Shown here: positions 1-6,398 of the stretch, one piece after another
How positions within the stretch are numbered: position 1 is the first letter of the stretch
Layout: each line of letters begins with the position of its first letter
From: Acidobacteriota bacterium
GTDB taxonomy: Bacteria; Acidobacteriota; Terriglobia; Terriglobales; Acidobacteriaceae
Reading direction: 5' to 3'
Assembly: GCA_021778875.1 (NCBI GenBank)
Contig: JAJYBT010000090.1
Coordinates: 1 to 7,715, forward strand
Length of the DNA: 7,715 nucleotides
The notes under the pieces: model-generated
Told to the model about the DNA's origin: nothing
The model's input: only the letters and a program-made list of their open reading frames with translations
Databases searched by the model: none
Program-made: the position numbers and the translations under genes

Positions 1-1317
1 CAGTTCCGCGTATCCGTTCGCCGACAGCCGCAGCACAGCCTTGGCCTGCCGCTCCAGCTTGATTGGCGCCACATTTGCCACGTAGAGCCGCGCCTGGTTC
101 AGCCGCACATTCGAGCGCAGATTCCACGCCAGCAGTGGATGCTCCTCGGTCGGATTGCCGCCAATCAGCAGAATCGCCGGTGCCGTTGCGGCCTCGCGCA
201 GGCTCGCAGCCCGGTTCGCATTCCCCGCCAGCGCGCGAGCAAACGCTTCAAAGTCGGCCGTGCGCTCGTGGTCAATGTTGTTCGTGTGCAGAACCTTCCG
301 CGCCAGCTTCTGCAGCAGGTAGTTCTCTTCGTTCGTCGTGTGGTTTGACCCGATAACGCCGATTGCGGCGCCGCCCTTGCTGTCGCGCACTTCCTTCAGC
401 TTGCCCGCGGCCACGCGCAGCGCATGTTCCCATGTCGCTGGCTCCAGCTTGCCCTGGGCATTGCGCACCAGCGGCTTGGTCAGCCGCTCCTGGCTCTCCA
501 CAAAGTCAAACCCGAACCGACCCTTGGCGCACAGGAAGTCGTTGTTCATGCCGCTCTTGTCGCGGTTGTCCGCGCGGATAATCTCCGCGCCGTCCGTCGA
601 CTGCCGCACGCCCAGCGTCACCTTGCAGCCATCTGCGCAGTGCGTACACACCGTCGAAACGTGGTTCATCTCCCACGGCCGCGTCTTGTAGCGATAGCTT
701 CCGCTGGTCAGCGCGCCCACCGGGCACACATCGATGCACATGCCGCACTGTTCGCAGTCCAGCCGGTCGCCGCCATTCGGCGCAATCACCGCGCTGGCGC
801 CGCGATTCTGCACGCCCAGCGCCCACACGTCCATGCCTTCACCGCACATGCGGATGCACCGGTAGCACAGGATGCAGCGCGGCCGGTCGTAGTACACCGC
901 CGGCGACCACTGCTGTTCCTCGCGATGTCGCTTGGCCTCCGTATAAAGGCTCTCACCGGGGCCGTACTTGAAGGTCATGTCCTGCAGTTCGCACTCGCCG
1001 CCCGCGTCGCACACCGGGCAATCCAGCGGATGGTTCCCCAGCAGCAGCTCAATCGTGGCTCGCCGCGCCTGGACAATCTCCTCTGACTCGGTAATGAAGA
1101 CCTGTCCCTCGGCCACCTGCGTCGTGCACGCCGTCTGCAGCTTCGGCACCTTTTCCTGGCGAACCACGCACATGCGGCACGCCGCCTGCAGGCTCAGCCC
1201 GGGATAGTAGCAAAAAGCCGGAATCTCGATGCCTGCCTTCCGGCAGGCCTCAATCAGCAGCGTCCCCGCGGGAGCCGTCAGCTTCTTTCCATCGACTGTG
1301 AACGTTACGTCAGCCAT
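1..1317 (-). CDS. nuoG: NADH-quinone oxidoreductase subunit G, 5' part (runs off left edge)
   Basis: This is the large iron-sulfur subunit of the peripheral arm of complex I, which passes electrons from NuoF towards the quinone. 439 codons are open from an ATG at 1317, with no stop before the edge; the C-terminal part is missing. GGAG sits 5 bases before the ATG, and nuoF ends 16 bases upstream. Visible ligands: C36, C47, C50, C64 ([2Fe-2S], N1b); H96, C100, C103, C109 (N5); C148, C151, C154, C198 (N4); and C224, C227, C231, C263 (N7, known from E. coli and Thermus but absent from mitochondria). A further four cysteines, C158, C188, C191 and C194, complete a double CxxCxxCxxxC ferredoxin pattern, so an additional [4Fe-4S] cluster is likely. 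From about residue 264 on the sequence resembles the molybdopterin-oxidoreductase-like domain, which in complex I has no molybdenum cofactor. Identity is secure; the extra cluster is inferred. Confidence 0.96.
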   Translation of the reverse strand, partial: MADVTFTVDGKKLTAPAGTLLIEACRKAGIEIPAFCYYPGLSLQAACRMCVVRQEKVPKLQTACTTQVAEGQVFITESEEIVQARRATIELLLGNHPLDCPVCDAGGECELQDMTFKYGPGESLYTEAKRHREEQQWSPAVYYDRPRCILCYRCIRMCGEGMDVWALGVQNRGASAVIAPNGGDRLDCEQCGMCIDVCPVGALTSGSYRYKTRPWEMNHVSTVCTHCADGCKVTLGVRQSTDGAEIIRADNRDKSGMNNDFLCAKGRFGFDFVESQERLTKPLVRNAQGKLEPATWEHALRVAAGKLKEVRDSKGGAAIGVIGSNHTTNEENYLLQKLARKVLHTNNIDHERTADFEAFARALAGNANRAASLREAATAPAILLIGGNPTEEHPLLAWNLRSNVRLNQARLYVANVAPIKLERQAKAVLRLSANGYAEL

Positions 1318-1333
1318 TCGTCTCCAGCGCCCC

Positions 1334-2644
1334 CTACACCAACGCGATTTCCGCGTGCTTGGCAAACGGGCACGGCTTCCCGTTCAGGTGATCTTCAAAC
1401 TCCTTGCGGAACTTCTTCACAAAGCCCAGAATCGGCATCGCCGCAGCATCGCCCAGCGGGCAGAATGTCCGGCCCAGCATGTTCTCCGCAAGGTAACGGA
1501 TGTTGTCGATATCCTTCTCCACGCCAAATCCGGCATGGAATCGCGTCAGCGATTTCTTCAGCCAGTCCGTTCCCTCGCGGCACGGAATGCACCAGCCGCA
1601 GCTCTCGTGCTGATAGAAGCTGATCGTGCGCAGGGCAAACTCCACAATGCATGTCTGGTCGTCAATCACCACCACGCCGCCTGAGCCCAGCATCGACCCC
1701 GCCTTGCCCACCTGGTCAAAGTCCATGCCCAGGCTCTCAATCTCCTCCGGCAGCAGCACCGGCGTCGAAGACCCGCCCGGAACCACGGCCTTCAGCTTGC
1801 GCCCGCCGCGAACGCCGCCCGCAACGTCGTAAATGATCTTCTTCAGGTTGTAGCCCATCGGCAGCTCGTACACGCCGGGCCGTTCCACATGGCCGCTCAC
1901 GCCGAACAGGCGCGTGCCGCCGTTGCGCGGCGTACCCACCGCAGCGTAGGCCTCTGCGCCCATCGAAATCACATGCGGAACCGTCGCAATCGTCTCGGCG
2001 TTGTTGATGACCGTCGGTCCGCCATACAGGCCGACCACGGCAGGGAAGGGAGGCTTGATGCGCGGCACGCCCCGCTTGCCTTCCAGCGACTCCATCAGGG
2101 CCGACTCTTCGCCCACCTCATACGCGCCTGCGCCGGACTGCGTAATCACGTTGAACTCGATATCCGAGCCGAAGATGTTCTTGCCCAGAAAGCCCTTGGC
2201 ATACGCATCGGCCACGGCCTTCTCCATAATCTCCAGCAGGTAGCGATACTCGCCGCGCAGGTAGATGAAGCCCAGCTTGGCGCCAATCGCCAGGCCCGCA
2301 ATAATCGTGCCTTCAATCACCGCGTGCGGATCGTGCAGAAAGATCAGGTGGTCCTTGCAGGTGCCCGGTTCGCTCTCGTCGCCGTTCACCAGCACATACT
2401 TCGGCTTGGCGCTCTGCTTGGGCACAAACGACCACTTCATGCCCGTCGGAAATCCCGCGCCGCCGCGTCCGCGCAGGTTTGAGGCCTTCATCTCGTTGAT
2501 GATCCAGTCCGGTCCCTGCTCCAGGCACTTCTTCGCGGCCTCATAACCGCCCAGCTCAACGTACCGGTCGATATTCGCCGCGCCCTGTCCAAACCGGCGC
2601 GTCACAATCTTCACTTCATCCGGATGCGATACCAGCCTAGGCAT
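1334..2644 (-). CDS. nuoF: NADH-quinone oxidoreductase subunit F (NADH/FMN-binding)
   Basis: This 436-residue subunit oxidises NADH, holds FMN and the [4Fe-4S] cluster N3, and feeds electrons into the NuoG chain. The glycine-rich nucleotide loop GRGGAGFPTG is at residues 59-68, GDESEPGTCKD at 88-98, and an AYxxGEE motif at 174-180, all parts of the NADH/FMN site. An SLBB-type segment lies near 246-330. The N3 ligands are C349, C352, C355 (ESCGWCIPCREG) and C395 (TFCPLGDAA), with the usual 39 residues between the last two. Length is normal for the family. The ATG overlaps the last 8 bases of nuoE, so translation is probably coupled, and nuoG follows after 16 bases. Nothing is truncated. Confidence 0.98.
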   Translation of the reverse strand: MPRLVSHPDEVKIVTRRFGQGAANIDRYVELGGYEAAKKCLEQGPDWIINEMKASNLRGRGGAGFPTGMKWSFVPKQSAKPKYVLVNGDESEPGTCKDHLIFLHDPHAVIEGTIIAGLAIGAKLGFIYLRGEYRYLLEIMEKAVADAYAKGFLGKNIFGSDIEFNVITQSGAGAYEVGEESALMESLEGKRGVPRIKPPFPAVVGLYGGPTVINNAETIATVPHVISMGAEAYAAVGTPRNGGTRLFGVSGHVERPGVYELPMGYNLKKIIYDVAGGVRGGRKLKAVVPGGSSTPVLLPEEIESLGMDFDQVGKAGSMLGSGGVVVIDDQTCIVEFALRTISFYQHESCGWCIPCREGTDWLKKSLTRFHAGFGVEKDIDNIRYLAENMLGRTFCPLGDAAAMPILGFVKKFRKEFEDHLNGKPCPFAKHAEIALV

Positions 2645-3158
2645 GGGCAGCCTTCCCTTCTGCGTTGGCCTTGCCGCGATAACCGGCCAGAATCCCCGGC
2701 ACCTGCTCCGGCGTCAGATCATCGTGAAAGTCGTAGTTCACCTGGATCGCCGGAGCCCAGCAGCACGCACCGATGCACTCCACCTCTTCCAGTGAGAACA
2801 CGCCGTCCTGGGTCACGCCCTTGTGCCCCACGCCAAGCTCCTCCTGGAAGCGCTCGAAGATATCGTAGCCGCCGCGCAGCATGCAGCTGATGTTCGTGCA
2901 TACCTGCACGTTAAACTTGCCCGCCGGCTTGAAGCGCAGCATCGAGTAGTACGTGGCCACATTGCGCACGTCCAGCTCCGTAATGCCAATCCGCTCCGCC
3001 ACCTCGGCAATCACTGCGTCCGACAGGTAGCCAATCTCGTCCTGCGCATAAAGCAGCATGGGTACCAGCGCCGAGCGACGCACCGGGTACTTCTGCACCA
3101 GCGCATCAAACCGGGCTGCCAACTGCGGTGAAAAGATGCTCATGGTTTCGTTGCTCAT
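2637..3158 (-). CDS. nuoE: NADH-quinone oxidoreductase subunit E (24 kDa type)
   Basis: This 173-residue subunit has a thioredoxin-like fold and binds the [2Fe-2S] cluster N1a next to the flavin site of NuoF. Ligands are C87 and C92 (in CTNISC) and C128 and C132 (in CIGAC), with spacing C-x4-C-x35-C-x3-C as in the family. The N-terminal helical part carries a typical stretch, LDVRNVATYYSMLRF (residues 62-76). I chose the ATG at 3158 because its ATGA overlaps the stop of the preceding small gene and GGGAG lies 8 bases upstream. A GTG at 3179 would add 7 residues but has no comparable site. The stop overlaps the nuoF start. C133 directly after C132 makes a CxxxCC pattern. Confidence 0.97.
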   Translation of the reverse strand: MSNETMSIFSPQLAARFDALVQKYPVRRSALVPMLLYAQDEIGYLSDAVIAEVAERIGITELDVRNVATYYSMLRFKPAGKFNVQVCTNISCMLRGGYDIFERFQEELGVGHKGVTQDGVFSLEEVECIGACCWAPAIQVNYDFHDDLTPEQVPGILAGYRGKANAEGKAAHA

Positions 3159-3466
3159 TGCATCAACTCCCGTGCCCACGCTTCGGCCGCCATATCCAAC
3201 TCTTCCTCGCCTCCTGCGGACCGCAATCGTCCGGATTCGGTCAACTCAAGCATTCCATTCCGTCCATCTTCGCGCGTCCAGCTTGTCTGCGCGCCGTTTC
3301 GCTTCAAATCCAGCCACCGGTCCCCGTGCCGCACCGTGATCCGCTCTTCTCCCAGCTCCACGGTCGCCTGCCGGTCGCCGTTCAATCCGTGAGCCGCCGT
3401 GTAGCTGCGGAGCAGGGAAGCCAGCGATACCCAGAGCTCCCCATACAACTGCTCCGCCATCGTCAC
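3155..3466 (-). CDS. Unknown 103-residue protein embedded in the complex I operon
   Basis: I do not recognise this protein. It sits between nuoD and nuoE in the same direction. Its GTG start at 3466 shares one base with the nuoD stop, and its stop overlaps the nuoE start (ATGA), so it is very probably a real, co-translated gene. An ATG at 3460 is an alternative start, but GGGGAG lies 11 bases from the GTG and 17 from the ATG. The protein is soluble, with no signal peptide, membrane helix or cysteine. From the residue pattern I read an N-terminal helix (about 3-25), four or five alternating hydrophobic/polar strands with turns at GEER, HGDR, RNG and ESGR (about 33-84), and an acidic C-terminal helix (about 87-102). 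That helix-sheet-helix order resembles frataxin-like folds, a fold also seen in the Thermus accessory subunit Nqo15, but I see no clear sequence match. An assembly factor or accessory subunit is inferred from position only. Confidence 0.8.
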   Translation of the reverse strand: MTMAEQLYGELWVSLASLLRSYTAAHGLNGDRQATVELGEERITVRHGDRWLDLKRNGAQTSWTREDGRNGMLELTESGRLRSAGGEEELDMAAEAWARELMQ

Positions 3467-4686
3467 TAGCGGTCAATCTCCCCAAGCACAATATCGATGG
3501 AGCCCACCACCGCCACCACATCGGCCAGCATCCGGCCCTTGCACATCGTCTCCACCGCCTGCAGCGTGGCAAACGACGGGTTCCGCATGTGCACACGCCA
3601 CGGCTTCGCCGAACCGTCTGACACCACGTAGTAGCCCATCTGTCCGCGCGGACTTTCAATCCCCTGGTACACCTCGCCCGCCGGAACCGTAAAGCCCTCG
3701 GTCACAATCTTGAAGTGATGGATCAGGGCCTCCATCTGCGTCTTCATCTTCTCGCGATCCGGCAGCACCACCTTCGGCGCATCTGCCTTGATCGGTCCCT
3801 CCGGCATCCCATCCAGCGCTTGCTGGATAATCCGCACGCTCTGCCGCATCTCTTCCAGCCGCACCACGTACCGCGCCCAGCAGTCGCCCTCGTTGGATAC
3901 CGGCACATCAAACTGGAAGTTCTCGTAGCCGGAGTACGGCGTATCGCGCCGCAGGTCCACGTCCACGCCGGAAGCCCGCAGCGGCGGCCCTGTCACACCC
4001 AGCGCAATCGCCTCGGCCGCGGTCAGGTGCCCCACGCCCTTCAGCCGGTTTACAAAGATAGGGTTGCCCGTCAGCAGGTTCGAGTACTCGTCAATCTTCT
4101 CCGGGAAGGTCTTGATGAACGCCTGCACGCGGTCAAAGAAGTCCAGCGGCGGTTCCATGGAGAGGCCGCCAATGCGGAAGTAGCTCGTCATCATCCGCTG
4201 GCCGGCTACATGCTCAAAGATGCGCAGAATATCCTCGCGCTCGCGGAAGGTGTACAGAAACACCGTCAGCGCGCCAATATCCATGGCGTGCGTGCCCAGC
4301 CACACCAGGTGCGAGTTCAGGCGCGTCAACTCCGACAGCAGTACCCGCATCCACTGCGCCTTCGGCGGAATCTCCAGCCCCAGCAGCCGCTCCACGGCCA
4401 GGCAGTAGCAAAGGTTGTTCGCCATCGGGCTCAGGTAGTCCAGCCGGTCCGTCAGCGGAACCACCTGCTGGTAGAACTTCGCCTCGCAGGTCTTCTCCAC
4501 GCCCGTGTGCAGATACCCAATCTCCGGATACAGGCGCACCACAATCTCGCCGTCAATCTCCAGAACCAGCCGCAGAACCCCGTGCGTGGATGGGTGCTGC
4601 GGGCCCATGTTCAGAATCATGTGCTGGTCCTTCGCGCCTTCGGCAACAGGAACCTCGAGGATGGGCGTGCCCACAATATCACTCAT
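3466..4686 (-). CDS. nuoD: NADH-quinone oxidoreductase subunit D (49 kDa type)
   Basis: This 406-residue subunit is related to the large subunit of NiFe hydrogenases and forms much of the quinone cavity at the junction with the membrane arm. The N-terminal motif GPQHPSTHGVLRL (residues 28-40) contains H35, and LDYLS contains Y84. The 49-residue distance matches the His/Tyr pair that contacts the quinone headgroup in Thermus (H38/Y87) and bovine (H59/Y108) enzymes. The C-terminal RGQMGYYVVSDG and the VVGSIDIVLGEIDR end are also typical. It is a stand-alone NuoD, not fused to NuoC. The ATG directly abuts the nuoC stop (TAGATG), with GGAGGGG 9 bases upstream inside nuoC. The stop TAG shares its G with the next gene's GTG start. 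Confidence 0.98.
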   Translation of the reverse strand: MSDIVGTPILEVPVAEGAKDQHMILNMGPQHPSTHGVLRLVLEIDGEIVVRLYPEIGYLHTGVEKTCEAKFYQQVVPLTDRLDYLSPMANNLCYCLAVERLLGLEIPPKAQWMRVLLSELTRLNSHLVWLGTHAMDIGALTVFLYTFREREDILRIFEHVAGQRMMTSYFRIGGLSMEPPLDFFDRVQAFIKTFPEKIDEYSNLLTGNPIFVNRLKGVGHLTAAEAIALGVTGPPLRASGVDVDLRRDTPYSGYENFQFDVPVSNEGDCWARYVVRLEEMRQSVRIIQQALDGMPEGPIKADAPKVVLPDREKMKTQMEALIHHFKIVTEGFTVPAGEVYQGIESPRGQMGYYVVSDGSAKPWRVHMRNPSFATLQAVETMCKGRMLADVVAVVGSIDIVLGEIDR

Positions 4687-5208
4687 CTAGCGGTACCCCT
4701 CCACCGGGTAGTCCTTGCGCAACGGGTGTCCTTCCCACTCCTCCGGCATCATGATGCGCCGCAGATTCGGGTGCCCCTCAAAGCGAATGCCGAACAGGTC
4801 AAACACCTCCCGCTCGTAAAAATTCGCTGAGGGCCAAACCGACGTAATCGACTCCACCGCCGGATCCGCCGCCTCCAGCATCACCCGCAGCCGGATGCGC
4901 TCCTTATAGCCGTGCGACAGAATGTGATAGCTCAGTTGAAAGCGCGGCTCGGAAGGGAACCAGTCCACCGCCGTCATGTCTTCAAAGAAGTTGTAGCCCG
5001 CCGCCTGCACCGCTCTGGCAGCGGCGCAAATCTGGTCATGCGCAACGGTAAGGGTCAGTTCCTTGCGGTCAAACTTGGCGTCCAGCAACGCCTCGGCATT
5101 CCACGCCAGCAAAGCCTTTACGGCAGGGTGCTCCGGCAGCCCGTCCAGCACCGCCGCTTTTCCCAGCAGCGTGCCCACAGGCGCGTCATTCATCTTTGGG
5201 TCTGTCAT
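4687..5208 (-). CDS. nuoC: NADH-quinone oxidoreductase subunit C (30 kDa type)
   Basis: This 173-residue subunit of the hydrophilic arm packs against NuoD and NuoB and has no redox cofactor. The family signature fills the C-terminus: YEREVFDLFGIRFEGHPNLR (131-150) followed by RIMMPEEWEGHPLRKDYP (151-168). The N-terminal half has the expected helix/strand mixture and the DWFPSEPRF stretch (82-90). The ATG at 5208 has GGAG 5 bases upstream. The gene lies 68 bases after nuoA, where nuoB would normally be, and its stop touches the nuoD start. A fused nuoBC is excluded, because the NuoB cysteine motifs are absent and the length is that of NuoC alone. Confidence 0.97.
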   Translation of the reverse strand: MTDPKMNDAPVGTLLGKAAVLDGLPEHPAVKALLAWNAEALLDAKFDRKELTLTVAHDQICAAARAVQAAGYNFFEDMTAVDWFPSEPRFQLSYHILSHGYKERIRLRVMLEAADPAVESITSVWPSANFYEREVFDLFGIRFEGHPNLRRIMMPEEWEGHPLRKDYPVEGYR

Positions 5209-5276
5209 TGAAACTCCGGGGTAAGCAGTGCAAGTTCAGCGCGGCGCAACCAGGGCAGCAGAAAACTCAACCAGGC
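5209..5276 (-). other. nuoA-nuoC spacer where nuoB is missing
   Basis: Only 68 bases separate the nuoA stop from the nuoC start, including the nuoC ribosome-binding site. There is no start-stop frame and no trace of the NuoB cysteine motifs. I see no terminator here, so nuoA and nuoC are probably co-transcribed. Confidence 0.8.
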
Positions 5277-5678
5277 TTACAGATCCGCCTTGTCCTGGCT
5301 CCAGTTCAAAATGCCCTTGCGCACAATGTAGTAGAGCCCCACGGCCACAAAGCCGAGATACACAACCATCTCCCAGAAACCGAAAAGCCGCGAGCCGGTA
5401 ATCTGGGGAAGGCTCCGGTAGATTACCGCCCACGGCATCATGAAAACCGCTTCCACATCGAACAGAATAAAGAGCATCGCGACCATGTAAAAGCGGACAC
5501 TGAAGCGTCCGCGCGCGTCGCCCACGGCCTCGATCCCGCACTCATAGGCGGCCAGTTTCACTGCCGAGTTCCGGTGCCGCCCGATAAACCAGGAAAACGT
5601 CACCATCACCGCGCCAAGTCCAAAGGCAACAAGGACTTGCATCAAAAGTGGAAGATACTGCCAGTGGTAGGAAATCAT
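5277..5678 (-). CDS. nuoA: NADH-quinone oxidoreductase subunit A
   Basis: This 133-residue integral membrane subunit sits near the quinone entrance of complex I. Three hydrophobic segments are visible at about 8-32, 61-85 and 98-119. The conserved loop motif YECG is at 45-48 and is followed by RFSVRFYMVAMLFILFDVEA (58-77). D74 and E76 correspond to conserved acidic residues of the family. I chose the ATG at 5678, which gives MISYHWQYLP and a normal length; AGGG lies 5 bases upstream. The open frame continues upstream to about 5723 with charged residues unlike a NuoA N-terminus. It is the first gene of the operon here and is directly followed by nuoC, not nuoB. Confidence 0.96.
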   Translation of the reverse strand: MISYHWQYLPLLMQVLVAFGLGAVMVTFSWFIGRHRNSAVKLAAYECGIEAVGDARGRFSVRFYMVAMLFILFDVEAVFMMPWAVIYRSLPQITGSRLFGFWEMVVYLGFVAVGLYYIVRKGILNWSQDKADL

Positions 5679-5765
5679 CGCAGCCCTGTCCCTGATTTTC
5701 CTGCAAAAAATTGCGCCAGGCACACGCGGATGCTTTCCCCCGTTGTGTGTCAGGCTTCCTACTTG

Positions 5766-5794
5766 AGATTAGGTTTTCAACCTCATCCCGTCAA
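5766..5794 (-). promoter_or_regulatory. Candidate sigma-70-type promoter for the nuo operon
   Basis: On the minus strand TTGACG (5794-5789) and TAATCT (5771-5766) are separated by 17 bases. The -35 box is good (5 of 6) and the -10 box weak (3 of 6). Transcription would begin near 5759, giving a leader of about 80 bases before nuoA. The spacer holds an inverted repeat, AGGTT-TTC-AACCT (plus strand 5771-5783), which could be an operator. This is predicted from sequence alone. Confidence 0.4.
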
Positions 5795-5959
5795 GGTGAA
5801 GAAACACGCCAGGTTACCTCCCACGTGCTTTCCGGGCGCTACCGCAGCAGTCCGATCCCTAAGGCATTCTGCGCCTTTGCCCTGCCGTGGCCTCTTGCCG
5901 TGCCTCTCCTCTTCCTTGTATATGCGAGTGCCTCATAAATCATTTGTGCGCTGCATCAC

Positions 5960-5988
5960 TTGCTTTCAGCCTCTCGTTGGCGCATAAT
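5960..5988 (+). promoter_or_regulatory. Candidate promoter for the 6073-6390 gene
   Basis: TTGCTT (5960-5965) and CATAAT (5983-5988) are 17 bases apart. The -10 box matches 5 of 6 consensus bases and the -35 box 3 of 6. The start would be near 5995, just before the inverted repeat at 6000-6023 and about 78 bases before the ATG. Confidence 0.45.
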
Positions 5989-5999
5989 CGCCTCGATGG

Positions 6000-6023
6000 T
6001 TACCGAAATAGTAACTTCGGTAA
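6000..6023 (+). promoter_or_regulatory. Inverted repeat, candidate operator
   Basis: TTACCGAA (6000-6007) and TTCGGTAA (6016-6023) are perfect 8-base arms around an 8-base centre. An overlapping second pair, GTTAC (5999-6003) and GTAAC (6011-6015), gives three related half-sites. Placed at about +5 to +29 of the predicted transcript, it fits a repressor site; as RNA it could fold in two mutually exclusive ways. I cannot name the regulator. Confidence 0.5.
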
Positions 6024-6038
6024 TCTAAAGGCAGGTAC

Positions 6039-6066
6039 CCTCCCTTCCGAAAAGGAAGTTGAGGAG
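6039..6066 (+). promoter_or_regulatory. Leader hairpin overlapping the ribosome-binding site
   Basis: CTTCC (6044-6048) pairs with GGAAG (6054-6058) around a GAAAA loop. Below a small internal loop, CCTC (6039-6042) pairs with GAGG (6061-6064), which is part of the Shine-Dalgarno GAGGAG (6061-6066) of the downstream gene. Folding would hide the ribosome site. The structure is short and its stability is only estimated by eye. Confidence 0.4.
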
Positions 6067-6072
6067 CTCTCC

Positions 6073-6390
6073 ATGGCAGCAACCACCACTACCGGCTTTT
6101 CCATCGCGGCTGAAGCGCTCGAGGCGCCCGCTATTGCCGCTGAAGCTGGCCGTCTGCGCCGCATCACCCCGCAGGCAGGCCGCGCCCTCGAATGCCTCGG
6201 TCACGCCATCGAGTACCTTACCGACGAATACATCCATCAGGGCGGCTCGGGCTCTGCCAGCGATGGCCCGGTGGAGGCAGTGCAACTCCTCATGGCGCTC
6301 AACCGGCAAATCTACTTTGAGTGCCCCGTCGTTCCCACCTTCGCGGAGCGCTGGCGCGCCCTTCTGCGGCGCTGGGTTCCCGCGGACTGA
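6073..6390 (+). CDS. Unknown 105-residue protein
   Basis: I do not recognise the family. The ATG at 6073 has GAGGAG 6 bases upstream. An in-frame ATG at 5887 would extend it, but through the predicted promoter and with low-complexity, Cys-rich sequence unlike the rest. The first 27 residues are Ala/Thr-rich and probably disordered. Then comes a mostly helical part: RITPQAGRALECLGHAIEYL (30-49), a short Gly/Ser-rich break (57-64), EAVQLLMALNRQIYFECPVV (68-87) and AERWRALLRRWV (91-102). It has no membrane segment or signal peptide, and its two cysteines (C41, C83) are far apart. The balanced, non-repetitive helical core and the good start site argue that it is real. It is divergent from nuoA and convergent with the oxidase gene, 8 bases away. 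Function is unknown; shared control with respiration is only suggested by position. Confidence 0.75.
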   Translation: MAATTTTGFSIAAEALEAPAIAAEAGRLRRITPQAGRALECLGHAIEYLTDEYIHQGGSGSASDGPVEAVQLLMALNRQIYFECPVVPTFAERWRALLRRWVPAD

Positions 6391-6398
6391 TCGTCCCG

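Larger units (their letters stand above)
5679..6072. other. Divergent intergenic control region between nuoA and the unknown gene
   Basis: 394 bases without a supported gene. It holds the two candidate promoters, the operator-like repeats and the leader hairpin listed separately. It also holds a second AGGT-T-ACCT palindrome (5811-5819) whose centre is 38 bases from the AGGTT-TTC-AACCT palindrome in the nuo promoter spacer. The 7-mer GGTTACC occurs both in it (5812-5818) and at the plus-strand operator (5998-6004). I see no terminator or RNA gene. Confidence 0.6.

Noticed and set aside
424..1086. 220-codon plus-strand frame opposite nuoG
   Set aside because: Composition is Ala/Arg/His-rich and it lies opposite conserved Fe-S motifs of nuoG, so it is a shadow frame.
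1889..2482. 197-codon plus-strand frame opposite nuoF
   Set aside because: Shadow of nuoF without start signals or domain similarity.
3715..4830. 371-codon open frame on the plus strand
   Set aside because: It is antisense to nuoD, rich in His, Gln and Arg, with no ribosome site and no recognisable domain; it reflects the codon use of nuoD.
5887..6072. N-terminal extension of the unknown plus-strand gene
   Set aside because: It would read through the predicted promoter and operator, has no ribosome site at the ATG, and its composition differs from the core; the ATG at 6073 has a strong Shine-Dalgarno.
6391..6398. Terminator between the convergent genes
   Set aside because: The 8-base gap has no hairpin and no T run, so any terminator would have to lie within the opposing coding sequence; none is obvious.
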